Shown piece by piece: positions 1 through 7,514 of a stretch of DNA of 64,000 nucleotides. This DNA is from Polymorphum gilvum SL003B-26A1 (GTDB taxonomy: Bacteria > Pseudomonadota > Alphaproteobacteria > Rhizobiales > Stappiaceae), in contig NC_015259.1 of NCBI RefSeq assembly GCF_000192745.1, positions 2,123,001 to 2,187,000 on the forward strand. Reading direction: 5' to 3'. Under the pieces are notes generated by a model. It did not search any database, had not been told where the DNA came from, and worked only from the letters and a program-made list of their open reading frames with translations. The translations under genes were made by a program, and so were the position numbers. Within the stretch, counting starts at the first letter, position 1; each line of letters opens with the position of its first letter.

Positions 1-651
1 GTTCTCGCGCGCCTTGGCGGCTCTTGCCGAGCGGTACCGGTCCACTTCGGCAGGCGACCTGCCAGCCCGCAGCAGCGCCTGCTCGAACGTGGGCGGCAGG
101 CCGGTGACGTGAACCAGCCGCAGCGTCGCCTGCGGCGCCAACTCGCGCGCCGCCCGCGCGGCGGCTGCGGACTGGGGCGAGAAATCGACGGCGACGACCA
201 CGTGCCGATACGGTTCCTCAGGCGGGCGCCGGACCACGAGAACGGGCGCGCACGAGGTTCTGACGATCCTGTCGGCGGTCGAGCCGAGGATCTTCCCCTT
301 CAGCGACCGGCCCCGGTGCGGCCCGACGATGACAAGGTCGGCAGACATCTCCTCCGCCACCCGGGCGAGGGCGTCGTGCGGCGATCCGAACTCGACCCGC
401 GCCAGGCTCCGCCGCGTGCGCCCATGGTCGGCCAGCGCCGTCTCCATCGAGGCCAGCGCCGTCCGGGCGAGGTCGCCGCGCAGCTCGCTTTCGCTGAGGT
501 CTGATCCGGCGGCTGCCTGCGACAGCCAGTCTGCCTCGATGACGTGGATCGCCGCGAGCCGGGCCCCATGGGCCGCGGCCAGCTGAACCGCCCGGGCCAG
601 GACGGCCTCGCTTCCCGTGTCCAGATCGAGCGCGACGACGATCGTTTTCAT
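1..651 (-). CDS. Universal stress protein, tandem UspA domains (3' end outside window)
   Basis: The frame begins with ATG at 651 (MKTIVVALDLDTGSEA), has GAGG 6-10 bases upstream, and stays open to the left edge, so the C-terminus is missing. About 217 residues are visible. The first Usp domain (about 1-140) starts with the typical hydrophobic strand plus Asp and ends with a glycine-rich nucleotide-binding stretch (GPHRGRSLKGKILGST) followed by the APVLVVRRP strand. A second domain starts at about residue 147 (YRHVVVAVDFSPQSA), so this is a double-Usp protein. Usp proteins bind ATP or AMP and act in the cytoplasm in stress survival; the client here is unknown. It lies 115 bases downstream of the ABC ATPase on the same strand and may share its transcript. 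The first glycine pair is spaced G-x3-G rather than the usual G-x2-G. Confidence 0.9.
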   Translation of the reverse strand, partial: MKTIVVALDLDTGSEAVLARAVQLAAAHGARLAAIHVIEADWLSQAAAGSDLSESELRGDLARTALASMETALADHGRTRRSLARVEFGSPHDALARVAEEMSADLVIVGPHRGRSLKGKILGSTADRIVRTSCAPVLVVRRPPEEPYRHVVVAVDFSPQSAAAARAARELAPQATLRLVHVTGLPPTFEQALLRAGRSPAEVDRYRSARAAKAREN

Positions 652-766
652 CGCTGCCTCCTCGCATCCTGTCGGTCCCGCCAGTCAGGCGCCGTCTTGC
701 TCGGCGTCGGTCGCCCGGTCCCGTCCGGTGCCGTTGGCAGGACGTTGCACGGATCGTCGCCGGAAC

Positions 767-2068
767 TCAAGGGTTCTCCAGGCTGAACATGTGCGTGCGA
801 TCGTCATAGGCGAAAACCTCGGCGTAGCGACCCCAGCTGATCACAGCGCGCAGGGTCTGTTCGGCGTCGTCCGCCGCCATGTGGTCCTCGAGTTCGTCGG
901 AGAAGCGGCTCCAGGGCGCGCGATGGCTCGGCCGTTCGTCGAGGACGCGCCGGATGTGGGCCGCGAGCGCGACATGGGTCAGGAGGTGATGCGCAAACAG
1001 ATGCTTGCGCTCGTTCGTGTCGGTTTCGGCAAAACGCCGGCCTTCGGGCGTGAGCTTGATGTCGCCGCCTTCGACCTCGGCGAACCTGAGCATCTGCAGG
1101 GTCTCCGCGACCGGGAACAGATCGTCGATTTCCATGTGCAGCGAGGTCGCGATGACCGGAAGGTCGGCTTCGCCTTCATAGGGCGCTCCGGCGACGGTTT
1201 CCAGCAGGCCTGACAGCAGGTTAGAGGAGACGCGCGGCAGGATGGTGCTGATCCCGGTCCCGGGAAACCGCTCGCTTCGCGCTCCGGCGCGGTCGACGCC
1301 GCGTTTCGCCGTCATCTCCACATAGATGCGTTCGACCAGAGCGCGGAAGGCGGGATCGAGGCGGTCGCGCGGGTGCGGCAGGTCGACCGCGATGTCCTTG
1401 AGGATTCGGCCTGGATTGCTGCCGAAGACGAGGATCCGGTCGCACATGAGAACCGCTTCCTCAATGTTGTGGGTGACCAGGATCACGCCCCTGATCGGCA
1501 GCTGGCCCTCCGACCAGAGGTCGAGGAAATCGGTGCGCAGCGTTTCGGCCGTCAGGACGTCCAGCGCTGAGAACGGCTCGTCCATCAGGAGGATGGTGGG
1601 ATGAACCACGAGCGCGCGGGCGAAGCCGACACGCTGGCGCATGCCGCCGGACAGCTCGCGCGGATAGGCGGATTCGAAGCCGTCGAGCCCGATGAGGTCG
1701 ATCGCTTCGATCGCTCGCCGCCGGATCTCGTTGCGCGGCAGGCCGAGGGCCTCAAGACCCAGCTCTACATTGCCGAGCACCGTGAGCCAAGGGAACAGGG
1801 CGAAGCCTTGAAACACCATGGCGATGCCGGGCGGGGGCGCCGTCACCGTCCGTCCCAGGTAGCCTATCGATCCGGCGGTCGGCGTCGAGAGCCCGGCGAT
1901 CAGCCTGAGCAGAGTCGACTTGCCCGAGCCCGAGCGTCCGAGCAGGCCGATGATCTCGCCGTCCCGCACCGTCAGGTCGATCCCGTCGAGAACCAGCAGT
2001 TCGCCGCCGTCCGGCCTCGGGAAGGTCTTGCGAACGGAGCGCACATCCAGCAGGGATTCAGAATCCAT
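767..2068 (-). CDS. ABC transporter ATPase, nitrate/sulfonate (NitT/TauT) type, with C-terminal AAA-associated domain
   Basis: 433 residues. The N-terminal 250 residues are a full ABC ATPase: Walker A GRSGSGKST (44-52), a Q-loop (MVFQGFALFP), signature LSGGMRQRV, Walker B ILLMDEPFSALD, and the H-loop histidine in ILVTHNIEEA. Residues about 280-433 form an extra domain resembling the AAA-associated C-terminal domain found on a subset of NitT/TauT ATPases, so the protein is much longer than a standard 260-residue ATPase. It energises uptake through the permease encoded 12 bases upstream. The ATG at 2068 is the natural start. The substrate cannot be deduced: no binding protein is encoded nearby, and the family spans nitrate, sulfonates, taurine, bicarbonate and pyrimidine precursors. 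Confidence 0.9.
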   Translation of the reverse strand: MDSESLLDVRSVRKTFPRPDGGELLVLDGIDLTVRDGEIIGLLGRSGSGKSTLLRLIAGLSTPTAGSIGYLGRTVTAPPPGIAMVFQGFALFPWLTVLGNVELGLEALGLPRNEIRRRAIEAIDLIGLDGFESAYPRELSGGMRQRVGFARALVVHPTILLMDEPFSALDVLTAETLRTDFLDLWSEGQLPIRGVILVTHNIEEAVLMCDRILVFGSNPGRILKDIAVDLPHPRDRLDPAFRALVERIYVEMTAKRGVDRAGARSERFPGTGISTILPRVSSNLLSGLLETVAGAPYEGEADLPVIATSLHMEIDDLFPVAETLQMLRFAEVEGGDIKLTPEGRRFAETDTNERKHLFAHHLLTHVALAAHIRRVLDERPSHRAPWSRFSDELEDHMAADDAEQTLRAVISWGRYAEVFAYDDRTHMFSLENP

Positions 2069-2080
2069 TGCGTGCTTCCT

Positions 2081-3814
2081 TCAGCCAAGTCGGTACTTGC
2101 GTTCGGCGAACGCGTAGAGCGGACGCCAGAAGATCCGGTTGATGACGACGACGAACGCGCTCATCACGGCAATGCCGAGGACAATGCGGTGAAAGTCGCC
2201 GGCTTCGGTCGCGTCGGCGATGAAGGCACCCAGTCCGTGCGCCTGCAACCGGTCCTGACCCCAGCTTGCGACCTCTGCGACGATGCTGGCGTTCCAGGAG
2301 CCGCCCGACGCGGTGATCGCGCCAGTGACGTAGAAGGGGAAGACCGCCGGCAAGGCGATCCGTTGCCACCACAACCAGCCGCGCACGCGCAGGCTGGCTC
2401 CGATGTCGCGCAGCTCGCTCGGGATGGTCGAGGCGCCGGCGACGACGTTGAACAGGATGTACCACTGCGTGCCGAGGATCATCAGGGGACTGAGCCAGAT
2501 GTCGGGATCGAGGCGGAATCCGACGATGACGGAGACCGCCAGCGGAAACAGGAGGTTCGCCGGGAAGGCAGCCATGAACTGGGCCACCGGCTGGGCGATC
2601 CGTGCCGCGCCCGGACGCAGGCCGATCCACACTCCGACCGGAACCCAGATGATGCTGGCGATCGCGATCAGCACGAACACGCGGATCATTGTCGCAAACC
2701 CGAGAAGGACGGCTGTCGCTACGTCAGCGAGGCCGACCCCGGCGGTGAGGAACTGCGCCGCCTTCACGACGCCGAGCAGCGCAACGACAGCGACGGACCC
2801 AAGCAGGAGTCGATCGAGCCAGCGGGCGCCGCGTCCGGGATGGGCGGCGGACGCGCTGCCGGCGCCCGGTTTCGGGAGCGCACGGTACGACCATCGCCAT
2901 GCCGCCCCGAGCGACGCGGTCGCGCGGGCGACGAGCCGGGATCGGCGGAGCGTCATCAGCACCCAGGAACGGGGCGGCGCGACGCCGGTTTCCTGCTCGA
3001 AACGGAACCGGTCGGCCCAGGCGACCAGTGGCCGGAACAGCAACTGGTCGTAGATCAGGATGACGAGCAGCATGGTGCCGATCGCCCAGCCGATCGCGCC
3101 GAGATCGCGCTCGGCGATGGCGAGCGCGATATAGGAGCCGATGCCTGGCAAGGTGACCGTCGTGCCGCCGACGCTGATCGCTTCGGCGGCAACGACGAAA
3201 AACCAGCCGCCCGACATCGACATCATCATGTTCCAGACCAGCGCCGGCATGGCGAACGGCACTTCGAGGCGCCAGAACCGCATCCAGGGCGAGAGACGAA
3301 AGGAACGGGCGGCTTCGGCGAGTTCCGCCGGCACGGTGCGCAGCGACTGGTAGAAGCTGAACGCCATGTTCCAGGCCTGGCTGGTGAAGATGGCGAAGAC
3401 GGCGGCCAGCTCGGCGCCCAGCATCATCCCGGGCGCCAGCGACAGGAAGAAGACGACCGTTACCGAGATGAAGCCGAGAATGGGAACCGACTGGAGGATG
3501 TCGAGGAGCGGGATCAGCACGCGTTCTGCGCGGTGGCTCTTGGCGGCCCAGGTGGCATAGGTGAAGGTGAAGACGAGCGACAGCACCATCGCTGCCAGCA
3601 TGCGCAGGGTCGTGTGCGCGGCGTAGCCGGGCAGCGCGGCGGGATCGAGTACGATGACGTTCTCGTCGGCAGCGGGCAGCGGCTGCATGAGGCCACGGCT
3701 CGCCTCGGCAAGGAAGACCAGGGCGCCGAGGACCAGAAGGATCGCGATCAGGTCCCAGAGGCTCGTGGACCTGCGGCCATGGGCGAGGCTCGTCTGCCGG
3801 TGCCGGCCAGTCAT
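2081..3814 (-). CDS. ABC transporter permease, two fused BPD_transp_1 domains
   Basis: 577 residues from the ATG at 3814 (MTGRHRQTS). The frame is open further upstream, but that extension is Arg/Pro-rich and looks non-coding. Two inner-membrane permease modules are fused. The first spans about residues 20-280 and carries an EAA-type loop (VPAELAEAARSF). The second, about 310-577, carries another (IPSELRDIGASLRVRGWLWW). Each module has five or six hydrophobic segments. One polypeptide can therefore supply both membrane halves of the transporter, paired with the ATPase 12 bases downstream. The start codon overlaps the stop of a 36-codon frame (ATGA). Substrate unknown. Confidence 0.9.
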   Translation of the reverse strand: MTGRHRQTSLAHGRRSTSLWDLIAILLVLGALVFLAEASRGLMQPLPAADENVIVLDPAALPGYAAHTTLRMLAAMVLSLVFTFTYATWAAKSHRAERVLIPLLDILQSVPILGFISVTVVFFLSLAPGMMLGAELAAVFAIFTSQAWNMAFSFYQSLRTVPAELAEAARSFRLSPWMRFWRLEVPFAMPALVWNMMMSMSGGWFFVVAAEAISVGGTTVTLPGIGSYIALAIAERDLGAIGWAIGTMLLVILIYDQLLFRPLVAWADRFRFEQETGVAPPRSWVLMTLRRSRLVARATASLGAAWRWSYRALPKPGAGSASAAHPGRGARWLDRLLLGSVAVVALLGVVKAAQFLTAGVGLADVATAVLLGFATMIRVFVLIAIASIIWVPVGVWIGLRPGAARIAQPVAQFMAAFPANLLFPLAVSVIVGFRLDPDIWLSPLMILGTQWYILFNVVAGASTIPSELRDIGASLRVRGWLWWQRIALPAVFPFYVTGAITASGGSWNASIVAEVASWGQDRLQAHGLGAFIADATEAGDFHRIVLGIAVMSAFVVVINRIFWRPLYAFAERKYRLG

Positions 3815-3921
3815 CGCGCGGCACCGTTCGGTTCGTGCCGGGCAGCGACGGCGACCGCAGGGACGCCCGCCGCGCGGAGCGAAGGAAACCGGTCGAAGGA
3901 TTTGAACGCGTCGGTGGCCAT
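3811..3921 (-). CDS. Possible 36-residue leader peptide overlapping the permease start
   Basis: An ATG at 3921, preceded by a purine-rich GAGGCGGGGA, opens a 36-codon frame (MATDAFKSFDRFPSLRAAG...). Its stop TGA overlaps the permease ATG as ATGA, the geometry of translational coupling. The product has no hydrophobic segment and no family that I recognise. It may be a leader or coupling peptide, or chance. The open frame continues upstream to 4089 with no plausible ribosome-binding site. Confidence 0.25.
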   Translation of the reverse strand: MATDAFKSFDRFPSLRAAGVPAVAVAARHEPNGAAR

Positions 3922-4210
3922 GTCCGTCCCCGCCTCGTGCCGCAGGACGTGCCGGACTCCGGAGGAACGGCCTATGTCCGGTCGGCACCCTGCCTGATGT
4001 GAGATCGACTGCCGTCGTTCATTGCTGTCCTCGTCGGTCGGTCGGAGAAGATCCCGATAACCATGGTCCGGCCGATCTCTTAGCTGCATCAGGACGCGTC
4101 GGCAAGCCGGCAGCGGATCGCCAAGATCGGGACCGGGATCGCTGCCCGGACAGATTGTCTTTTCCGGCCTCCGCCTTAATATTTATGAACGTGATGCGGG
4201 ACGGTGCAGG
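3815..4210. other. Intergenic region between divergent permease and PLD genes
   Basis: About 400 bases separate the two divergent genes. The left part holds only the weak 36-codon frame described separately. The right part holds a candidate promoter for the PLD gene and a short AT-rich patch (about 4176-4190). No tRNA, riboswitch or clear terminator was seen. Confidence 0.5.
4155..4182 (+). promoter_or_regulatory. Candidate sigma-70 promoter for the PLD-like gene
   Basis: TTGTCT (4155-4160), a 16-base spacer, and TAATAT (4177-4182) lie 28 bases before the ATG at 4211. This is the only AT-rich patch in the surrounding high-GC sequence. The short leader leaves room only for a weak ribosome-binding site (a GG directly abutting the ATG, GCGGGAC further up). 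Confidence 0.45.
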
Positions 4211-5383
4211 ATGACGATCCGGCTGGTCGACAAGGACTGGGCACGCGAATTCGCCGAGGCGGCTGCCAAGGGCGGCGGCGACCTGCGGATCGTCTCCCCC
4301 TTCATCAAGGCCGGGGTGCTTTATCGCCTGCCGCTGGCGGCTCCGGGCGTCGCCAGGGTGATCACGCGGTTCAATCTCGCGGATTTCGCGGAAGGGGTCA
4401 GCGACATCGCCGCCCTTCGTGCCCTACTGGAAGCCGGCGTGTCTGTGCGTGGCGTCCGTAACCTGCATGCCAAGCTCTATGTCTTTGCAGACCGGGCAAT
4501 CGTCACGTCGGCCAATCTGACCGAAGCCGCGCTGAGCCGGAATCTGGAATTCGGCTTCGTGTCCGCGGATGCCGGTGTCCTGGAAACCTGCAGGGCGTAT
4601 TTCGACGATCTTTGGGCGCGCTGCGGACCTGATCTGACCGCCGGGATGCTGGAGCGATGGGAGCCTATCATGAGCCGGCATCGCCTGTCACACGGACAGC
4701 CAATCCGCCAGGAGAAGCTTGCAGATTTCGGCGTCGACGTAGGGTTTGCGAGTCCTCTGGCTTGGGCGACCTTGCCGCTCGTCGCCGAGGCCGCCCAGGC
4801 ATTCGTGAAATTCCTTGGTGTCAGCAGCGACCGGTTTGCGCTGTCTTATCCGACCGCCGAACTGGTCCGACGGGCGAACTGTCATCGCCTTTTGGCTTAT
4901 CCGGCGGCAAAGCGGCCTACGGGCGTTCGAGAGGGCGCGGTCATGTACATCGGCCGGTTGACGCGCGATCCGAACGGCAAAAACGACATACACGTGTTCG
5001 GCCGGGCTATTGCGGTGCGGCATGAACCGGGACGCGACGATGCGACCGATAAGGAGATCGCGCGTCAGCCTTGGCTGGCGACTTGGCCGAGGTTCGTTCG
5101 CGTGCATCATGCAGAGATCCTGGCGGGATCGCTTGCGAACGGCATTTCTCTGAATGACCTGATGGATCACTTAGGCCCGAACTCCTTCGCGCCGACAAAG
5201 CGCAATGTTTCCCGGGGAAGCGGGAACACCGATCCGCGCAGGGCCTATCGCCAGCAACCGGCTGTCGAGGTGTCGGCTGAAGGTCGAGCGTGGCTCGACG
5301 AGCGGTTTCAGGCCGCTTTGGAGACTCACGGGATCATCCCGAAAGCCGATCTCGAAGCACTGGACTGGTCGCACGGGGCATGA
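4211..5383 (+). CDS. Phospholipase D-fold (HKD) nuclease-like protein with uncharacterised C-terminal domain
   Basis: 390 residues. The N-terminal half is a PLDc_2-type domain with one HKD-like motif: H86-x-K88 in LHAKLYVFAD, then SAN at 100-102 followed by LTEAAL. The acidic residue sits at 94, one position later than the classical HxKx4D spacing. Single-motif PLD proteins act as dimers; members include restriction nucleases (BfiI and NgoFVII types) and other phosphodiesterases. From about residue 235 a second globular region (AVMYIGRLTRDPNG... VFGRAIAVRHEPGRDDAT) looks like a small beta-rich reader domain. Its resemblance to PUA/EVE folds is my inference, not a recognised match. There is no signal peptide and no adjacent methylase or helicase. 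GC is visibly lower than in the cobalamin genes nearby and a tRNA gene is close, which is compatible with acquisition. Confidence 0.75.
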   Translation: MTIRLVDKDWAREFAEAAAKGGGDLRIVSPFIKAGVLYRLPLAAPGVARVITRFNLADFAEGVSDIAALRALLEAGVSVRGVRNLHAKLYVFADRAIVTSANLTEAALSRNLEFGFVSADAGVLETCRAYFDDLWARCGPDLTAGMLERWEPIMSRHRLSHGQPIRQEKLADFGVDVGFASPLAWATLPLVAEAAQAFVKFLGVSSDRFALSYPTAELVRRANCHRLLAYPAAKRPTGVREGAVMYIGRLTRDPNGKNDIHVFGRAIAVRHEPGRDDATDKEIARQPWLATWPRFVRVHHAEILAGSLANGISLNDLMDHLGPNSFAPTKRNVSRGSGNTDPRRAYRQQPAVEVSAEGRAWLDERFQAALETHGIIPKADLEALDWSHGA

Positions 5384-5387
5384 GGTC

Positions 5388-5411
5388 GCTCAAGCGGAGA
5401 GTCGCTTGAGC
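5388..5411 (+). repeat. Stem-loop just after the PLD gene stop codon
   Basis: An 8-bp perfect stem, GCTCAAGC (5388-5395) with GCTTGAGC (5404-5411) and an 8-base loop, begins four bases after the stop codon. No T-run follows, so it is more likely a transcript-end stabiliser or weak terminator than a classical intrinsic terminator. Confidence 0.4.
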
Positions 5412-5630
5412 CGCTAAGCAGCTATTCTCGAGACCGCCTACCGCGCCCCAACCATACCCGTCTTCGGAATTTCACGTCCACGCGCAAGTCACGACCGCGC
5501 TATCGGCGTGAGACCCGATGCTGAAACCGATGGAATAGCGGACGATCGTCTTGGGTTTGCTCACCGGAGCAAAACGCCGATCGGTCGCGATTGCACGAAA
5601 ACAACTTGCGGACAATGGCTTGGAAGAGGA

Positions 5631-5706
5631 TGGCTCCGCGAGCAGGACTCGAACCTGCGACCATTCGATTAACAGTCGAACGCTCTACCAACTGAGCTAT
5701 CGCGGA
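5631..5706 (-). tRNA. tRNA-Asn (GTT)
   Basis: The minus strand folds as a 76-nt tRNA. The 7-bp acceptor stem pairs TCCGCGA with TCGCGGA, the discriminator is G, and CCA is encoded (5631-5633). The D-arm is AGCTCAGTTGGTAGAGC, the anticodon loop CTGTTAA gives GTT, and the T-arm contains GGTTCGAGTCC. Confidence 0.97.
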
Positions 5707-6020
5707 TCACCATGGGGCGCGCCTGTCGGCCGCCGTCGGTGGCGAGCGTATAACAAAGCCGCAACGGCTTTGCCAAGCCCTTTCTGCACGAAGTTTTCCA
5801 CAAGGCGAGGCGCCGGGTCTGTGTCGGGGTCGGATCACGGGCCGGATTTGGCGCGCCTGCGGGACGCTTCCGGGCGCCGTCCGGCCACACCGGGGAGCCG
5901 AGGAGGGGCGGACGGCCCGTGTCGCCGTGCCCGGCTTGGGTCGTCCCCGCCCCGCGCGGGGATCCATCCGGCCGCGCGTGTTTCCCGTGCGATCGCTCCG
6001 GGATCCGCCCCAAGGCGTCC
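5707..6020. other. Intergenic region between tRNA-Asn and the cobalamin leader
   Basis: About 315 bases with no credible coding frame on either strand and no RNA element that I recognise. It contains GC-rich local inverted repeats without a T-run. The promoter of the riboswitch transcript follows at 6021. Confidence 0.5.
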
Positions 6021-6049
6021 TTGTCGGCCCGTCCGGTTGCGGCTACAAC
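6021..6049 (+). promoter_or_regulatory. Candidate promoter of the cobalamin riboswitch transcript
   Basis: TTGTCG (6021-6026), a 17-base spacer and TACAAC (6044-6049) predict a transcript start near 6056, just at the 5' edge of the riboswitch. The match between predicted start and aptamer boundary supports the call. Confidence 0.5.
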
Positions 6050-6054
6050 AGAAC

Positions 6055-6262
6055 CGTCACGGTTCCCCGCACGGGCAAAGCCCAGGGGATGAAACGGGAA
6101 TGCGGTGCGGGACGACTCACCCCGAGGTCCCAAGTCCGCAGCTGCCCCCGCAACTGTCAGCGGCGAGCCCTGCCGCAGCATGCCACTGGCGCCTTTGAAC
6201 GCGAGGCGCCGGGAAGGCGCGGCGAAGGGCGACGACCCGCGAGCCAGGAGACCGGCCGCGAC
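6055..6262 (+). ncRNA. Cobalamin (adenosylcobalamin) riboswitch
   Basis: The conserved blocks of the B12 aptamer occur in order: GGTTCCCC with a pairing GGGG flanking GATGAAACGGGAA (about 6061-6100), the GCAGCTGCCCCCGCAACTGT core (about 6139-6158), GCCACTGG (6182-6189), GGGAAGGCG (6211-6219) and the B12 box AGCCAGGAGACC (6242-6253). It leads hupE and, by spacing, probably the whole hupE-cobU-cobW-cobN-cobO run. Known members switch off downstream genes when adenosylcobalamin is abundant. The outer limits are approximate. Confidence 0.95.
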
Positions 6263-6279
6263 GCGACGCAACCCAAGCC

Positions 6280-6302
6280 GCCGTCGGGTGGACGGCCGGA
6301 GG
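6280..6302 (+). promoter_or_regulatory. Hairpin abutting the hupE ribosome-binding site
   Basis: GCCGTC (6280-6285) pairs with GACGGC (6291-6296) across a GGGTG loop. The Shine-Dalgarno GGAGG (6298-6302) follows one base later, and the ATG is at 6308. A stem this close to the ribosome-binding site, between aptamer and start codon, suggests control of translation initiation. The alternative antisequestering pairing was not worked out. Confidence 0.5.
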
Positions 6303-6307
6303 ATCCC

Positions 6308-6952
6308 ATGACCGCTTTCGTCAAGACCCGTCTCTTCGCCACTCCGCTGGCGCGCCTCGGCGCCCTCGTCCTAGCCACGCTCGCCGCGGCGCCGGCCTCC
6401 GCCCATCACATGATGGACGGCGAGATGCCGCAGACCTTCGTCCAGGGACTGCTGTCGGGCCTCGGCCATCCGGTCATCGGCATTGACCATCTCGCCTTCG
6501 TCGTCGCCGTCGGCATCGCCGCCGGGCTGCTCGGCCGCAGCCTGCTGCTGCCGGCGGCCTTCGTCGTCGCGACCGTCGCCGGCGTCGTCGTGCATCTCCA
6601 GTCCGTCGACCTGCCGCTCGCCGAACTGGTCATCGCCGCCTCGGTGCTCGCCGTGGGCGCCCTTATCGTCACCGGCACCGCGCTGCCGCGCGCGGGCTGG
6701 GCGGCGCTGTTCGCGCTCGCCGGTCTGTTCCACGGCTATGCCTACGGCGAGTCCATCGTCGGCGCCGAGCCGGCGCCGCTCTACGCCTATTTCCTCGGCT
6801 TCGCCGTCATCCAGACCGCCATCGCCTCGCTCGCCATGCTGCTGACCGCGCCGCGCGCGGCCGGTCAGGCGGGAGCGCTGATGCCGCGGCTGGTCGGCGC
6901 CGGCGTCGTCGGCGTCGGCCTGTCGGCCCTGAGCGCGCAGCTGTTCGGCTGA
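6308..6952 (+). CDS. hupE: HupE/UreJ-family membrane protein, probable cobalt transporter
   Basis: 214 residues from the ATG at 6308, which has GGAGG five bases upstream; the open frame extends further 5' but only through the riboswitch. It starts with a cleavable-looking signal (to about residue 32, ending ASA), then a metal-binding N-terminus (HHMMDGE) and the family motif HPVIGIDHLAF, followed by about six membrane segments. HupE/UreJ proteins are linked to nickel or cobalt uptake. Regulation by a B12 riboswitch and placement at the head of the cobalamin genes point to cobalt. The motif histidines and aspartate are all present. Confidence 0.9.
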   Translation: MTAFVKTRLFATPLARLGALVLATLAAAPASAHHMMDGEMPQTFVQGLLSGLGHPVIGIDHLAFVVAVGIAAGLLGRSLLLPAAFVVATVAGVVVHLQSVDLPLAELVIAASVLAVGALIVTGTALPRAGWAALFALAGLFHGYAYGESIVGAEPAPLYAYFLGFAVIQTAIASLAMLLTAPRAAGQAGALMPRLVGAGVVGVGLSALSAQLFG

Positions 6953-6956
6953 GCCG

Positions 6957-7514
6957 ATGCCGAGCGGTGCCGGGGCAGCCGCCCCGGCCGTCCTCGTCAC
7001 CGGCGGCGCGCGCTCGGGCAAGAGCCGGTTCGCCGAAGATCTGGTCCTGGCGAGCGGCCTTGCGCCGGTCTATCTCGCCACCGGCGCAGCCGGCGACGGC
7101 GAGATGGGCGAGCGCATTGCCGATCACCGCGCCCGTCGCGGGCCGGGGTGGACCACGGTCGAGGAGGGGCTCGAGCTTGCCGCGACGCTTGCCGCCGAGG
7201 CGCGGCCGCAGTGTGCCGTGCTGGTCGACTGCCTGACCCTGTGGCTCTCCAACCTGATGCTGGCCGGCCGCGACGTGCCGGCCGAGGTCGCCGCGCTGTG
7301 CGCGCTGGTGCCCCGGCTCGCCGGCCCGGTCGTCTTCGTCACCAACGAGGTCGGCCTCGGCATCGTCCCCGACAACGCCCTGGCGCGCGCCTTCCGCGAC
7401 GCGCAGGGGCGGCTCAACCAGGACCTCGCACGGGTCTGCGGGCGCGTCGTCCTCGTCGCCTGCGGCCTGCCGGTCCTTCTCAAACCCACTCCCGCAGCGG
7501 ACATGCGCCTATGA
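6957..7514 (+). CDS. cobU: Adenosylcobinamide kinase / adenosylcobinamide-phosphate guanylyltransferase
   Basis: 185 residues, the normal size for CobU/CobP. It phosphorylates adenosylcobinamide and then transfers GMP to give adenosylcobinamide-GDP, the substrate for nucleotide-loop joining. The N-terminal P-loop GGARSGKS (about 16-23) and the family segments VYLATGAAGDGEMGERI, DCLTLWLSNL and FVTNEVGLGIVP are all visible. It begins 4 bases after hupE, and its stop overlaps the cobW start (ATGA), so translation is probably coupled. Also called cobP in alphaproteobacteria. Confidence 0.95.
   Translation: MPSGAGAAAPAVLVTGGARSGKSRFAEDLVLASGLAPVYLATGAAGDGEMGERIADHRARRGPGWTTVEEGLELAATLAAEARPQCAVLVDCLTLWLSNLMLAGRDVPAEVAALCALVPRLAGPVVFVTNEVGLGIVPDNALARAFRDAQGRLNQDLARVCGRVVLVACGLPVLLKPTPAADMRL

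Noticed and set aside
1601-3997. A 798-codon plus-strand open frame opposite the ABC transporter genes
   Set aside because: It is antisense to two clear families, its product is charged and of low complexity, and it has no ribosome-binding site; it reflects high-GC stop-codon scarcity.
4000-5706. Genomic island inserted at tRNA-Asn carrying the PLD gene
   Set aside because: No integrase or transposase, and no second copy of the tRNA 3' end was found to 4 kb; only lower GC and proximity support it.
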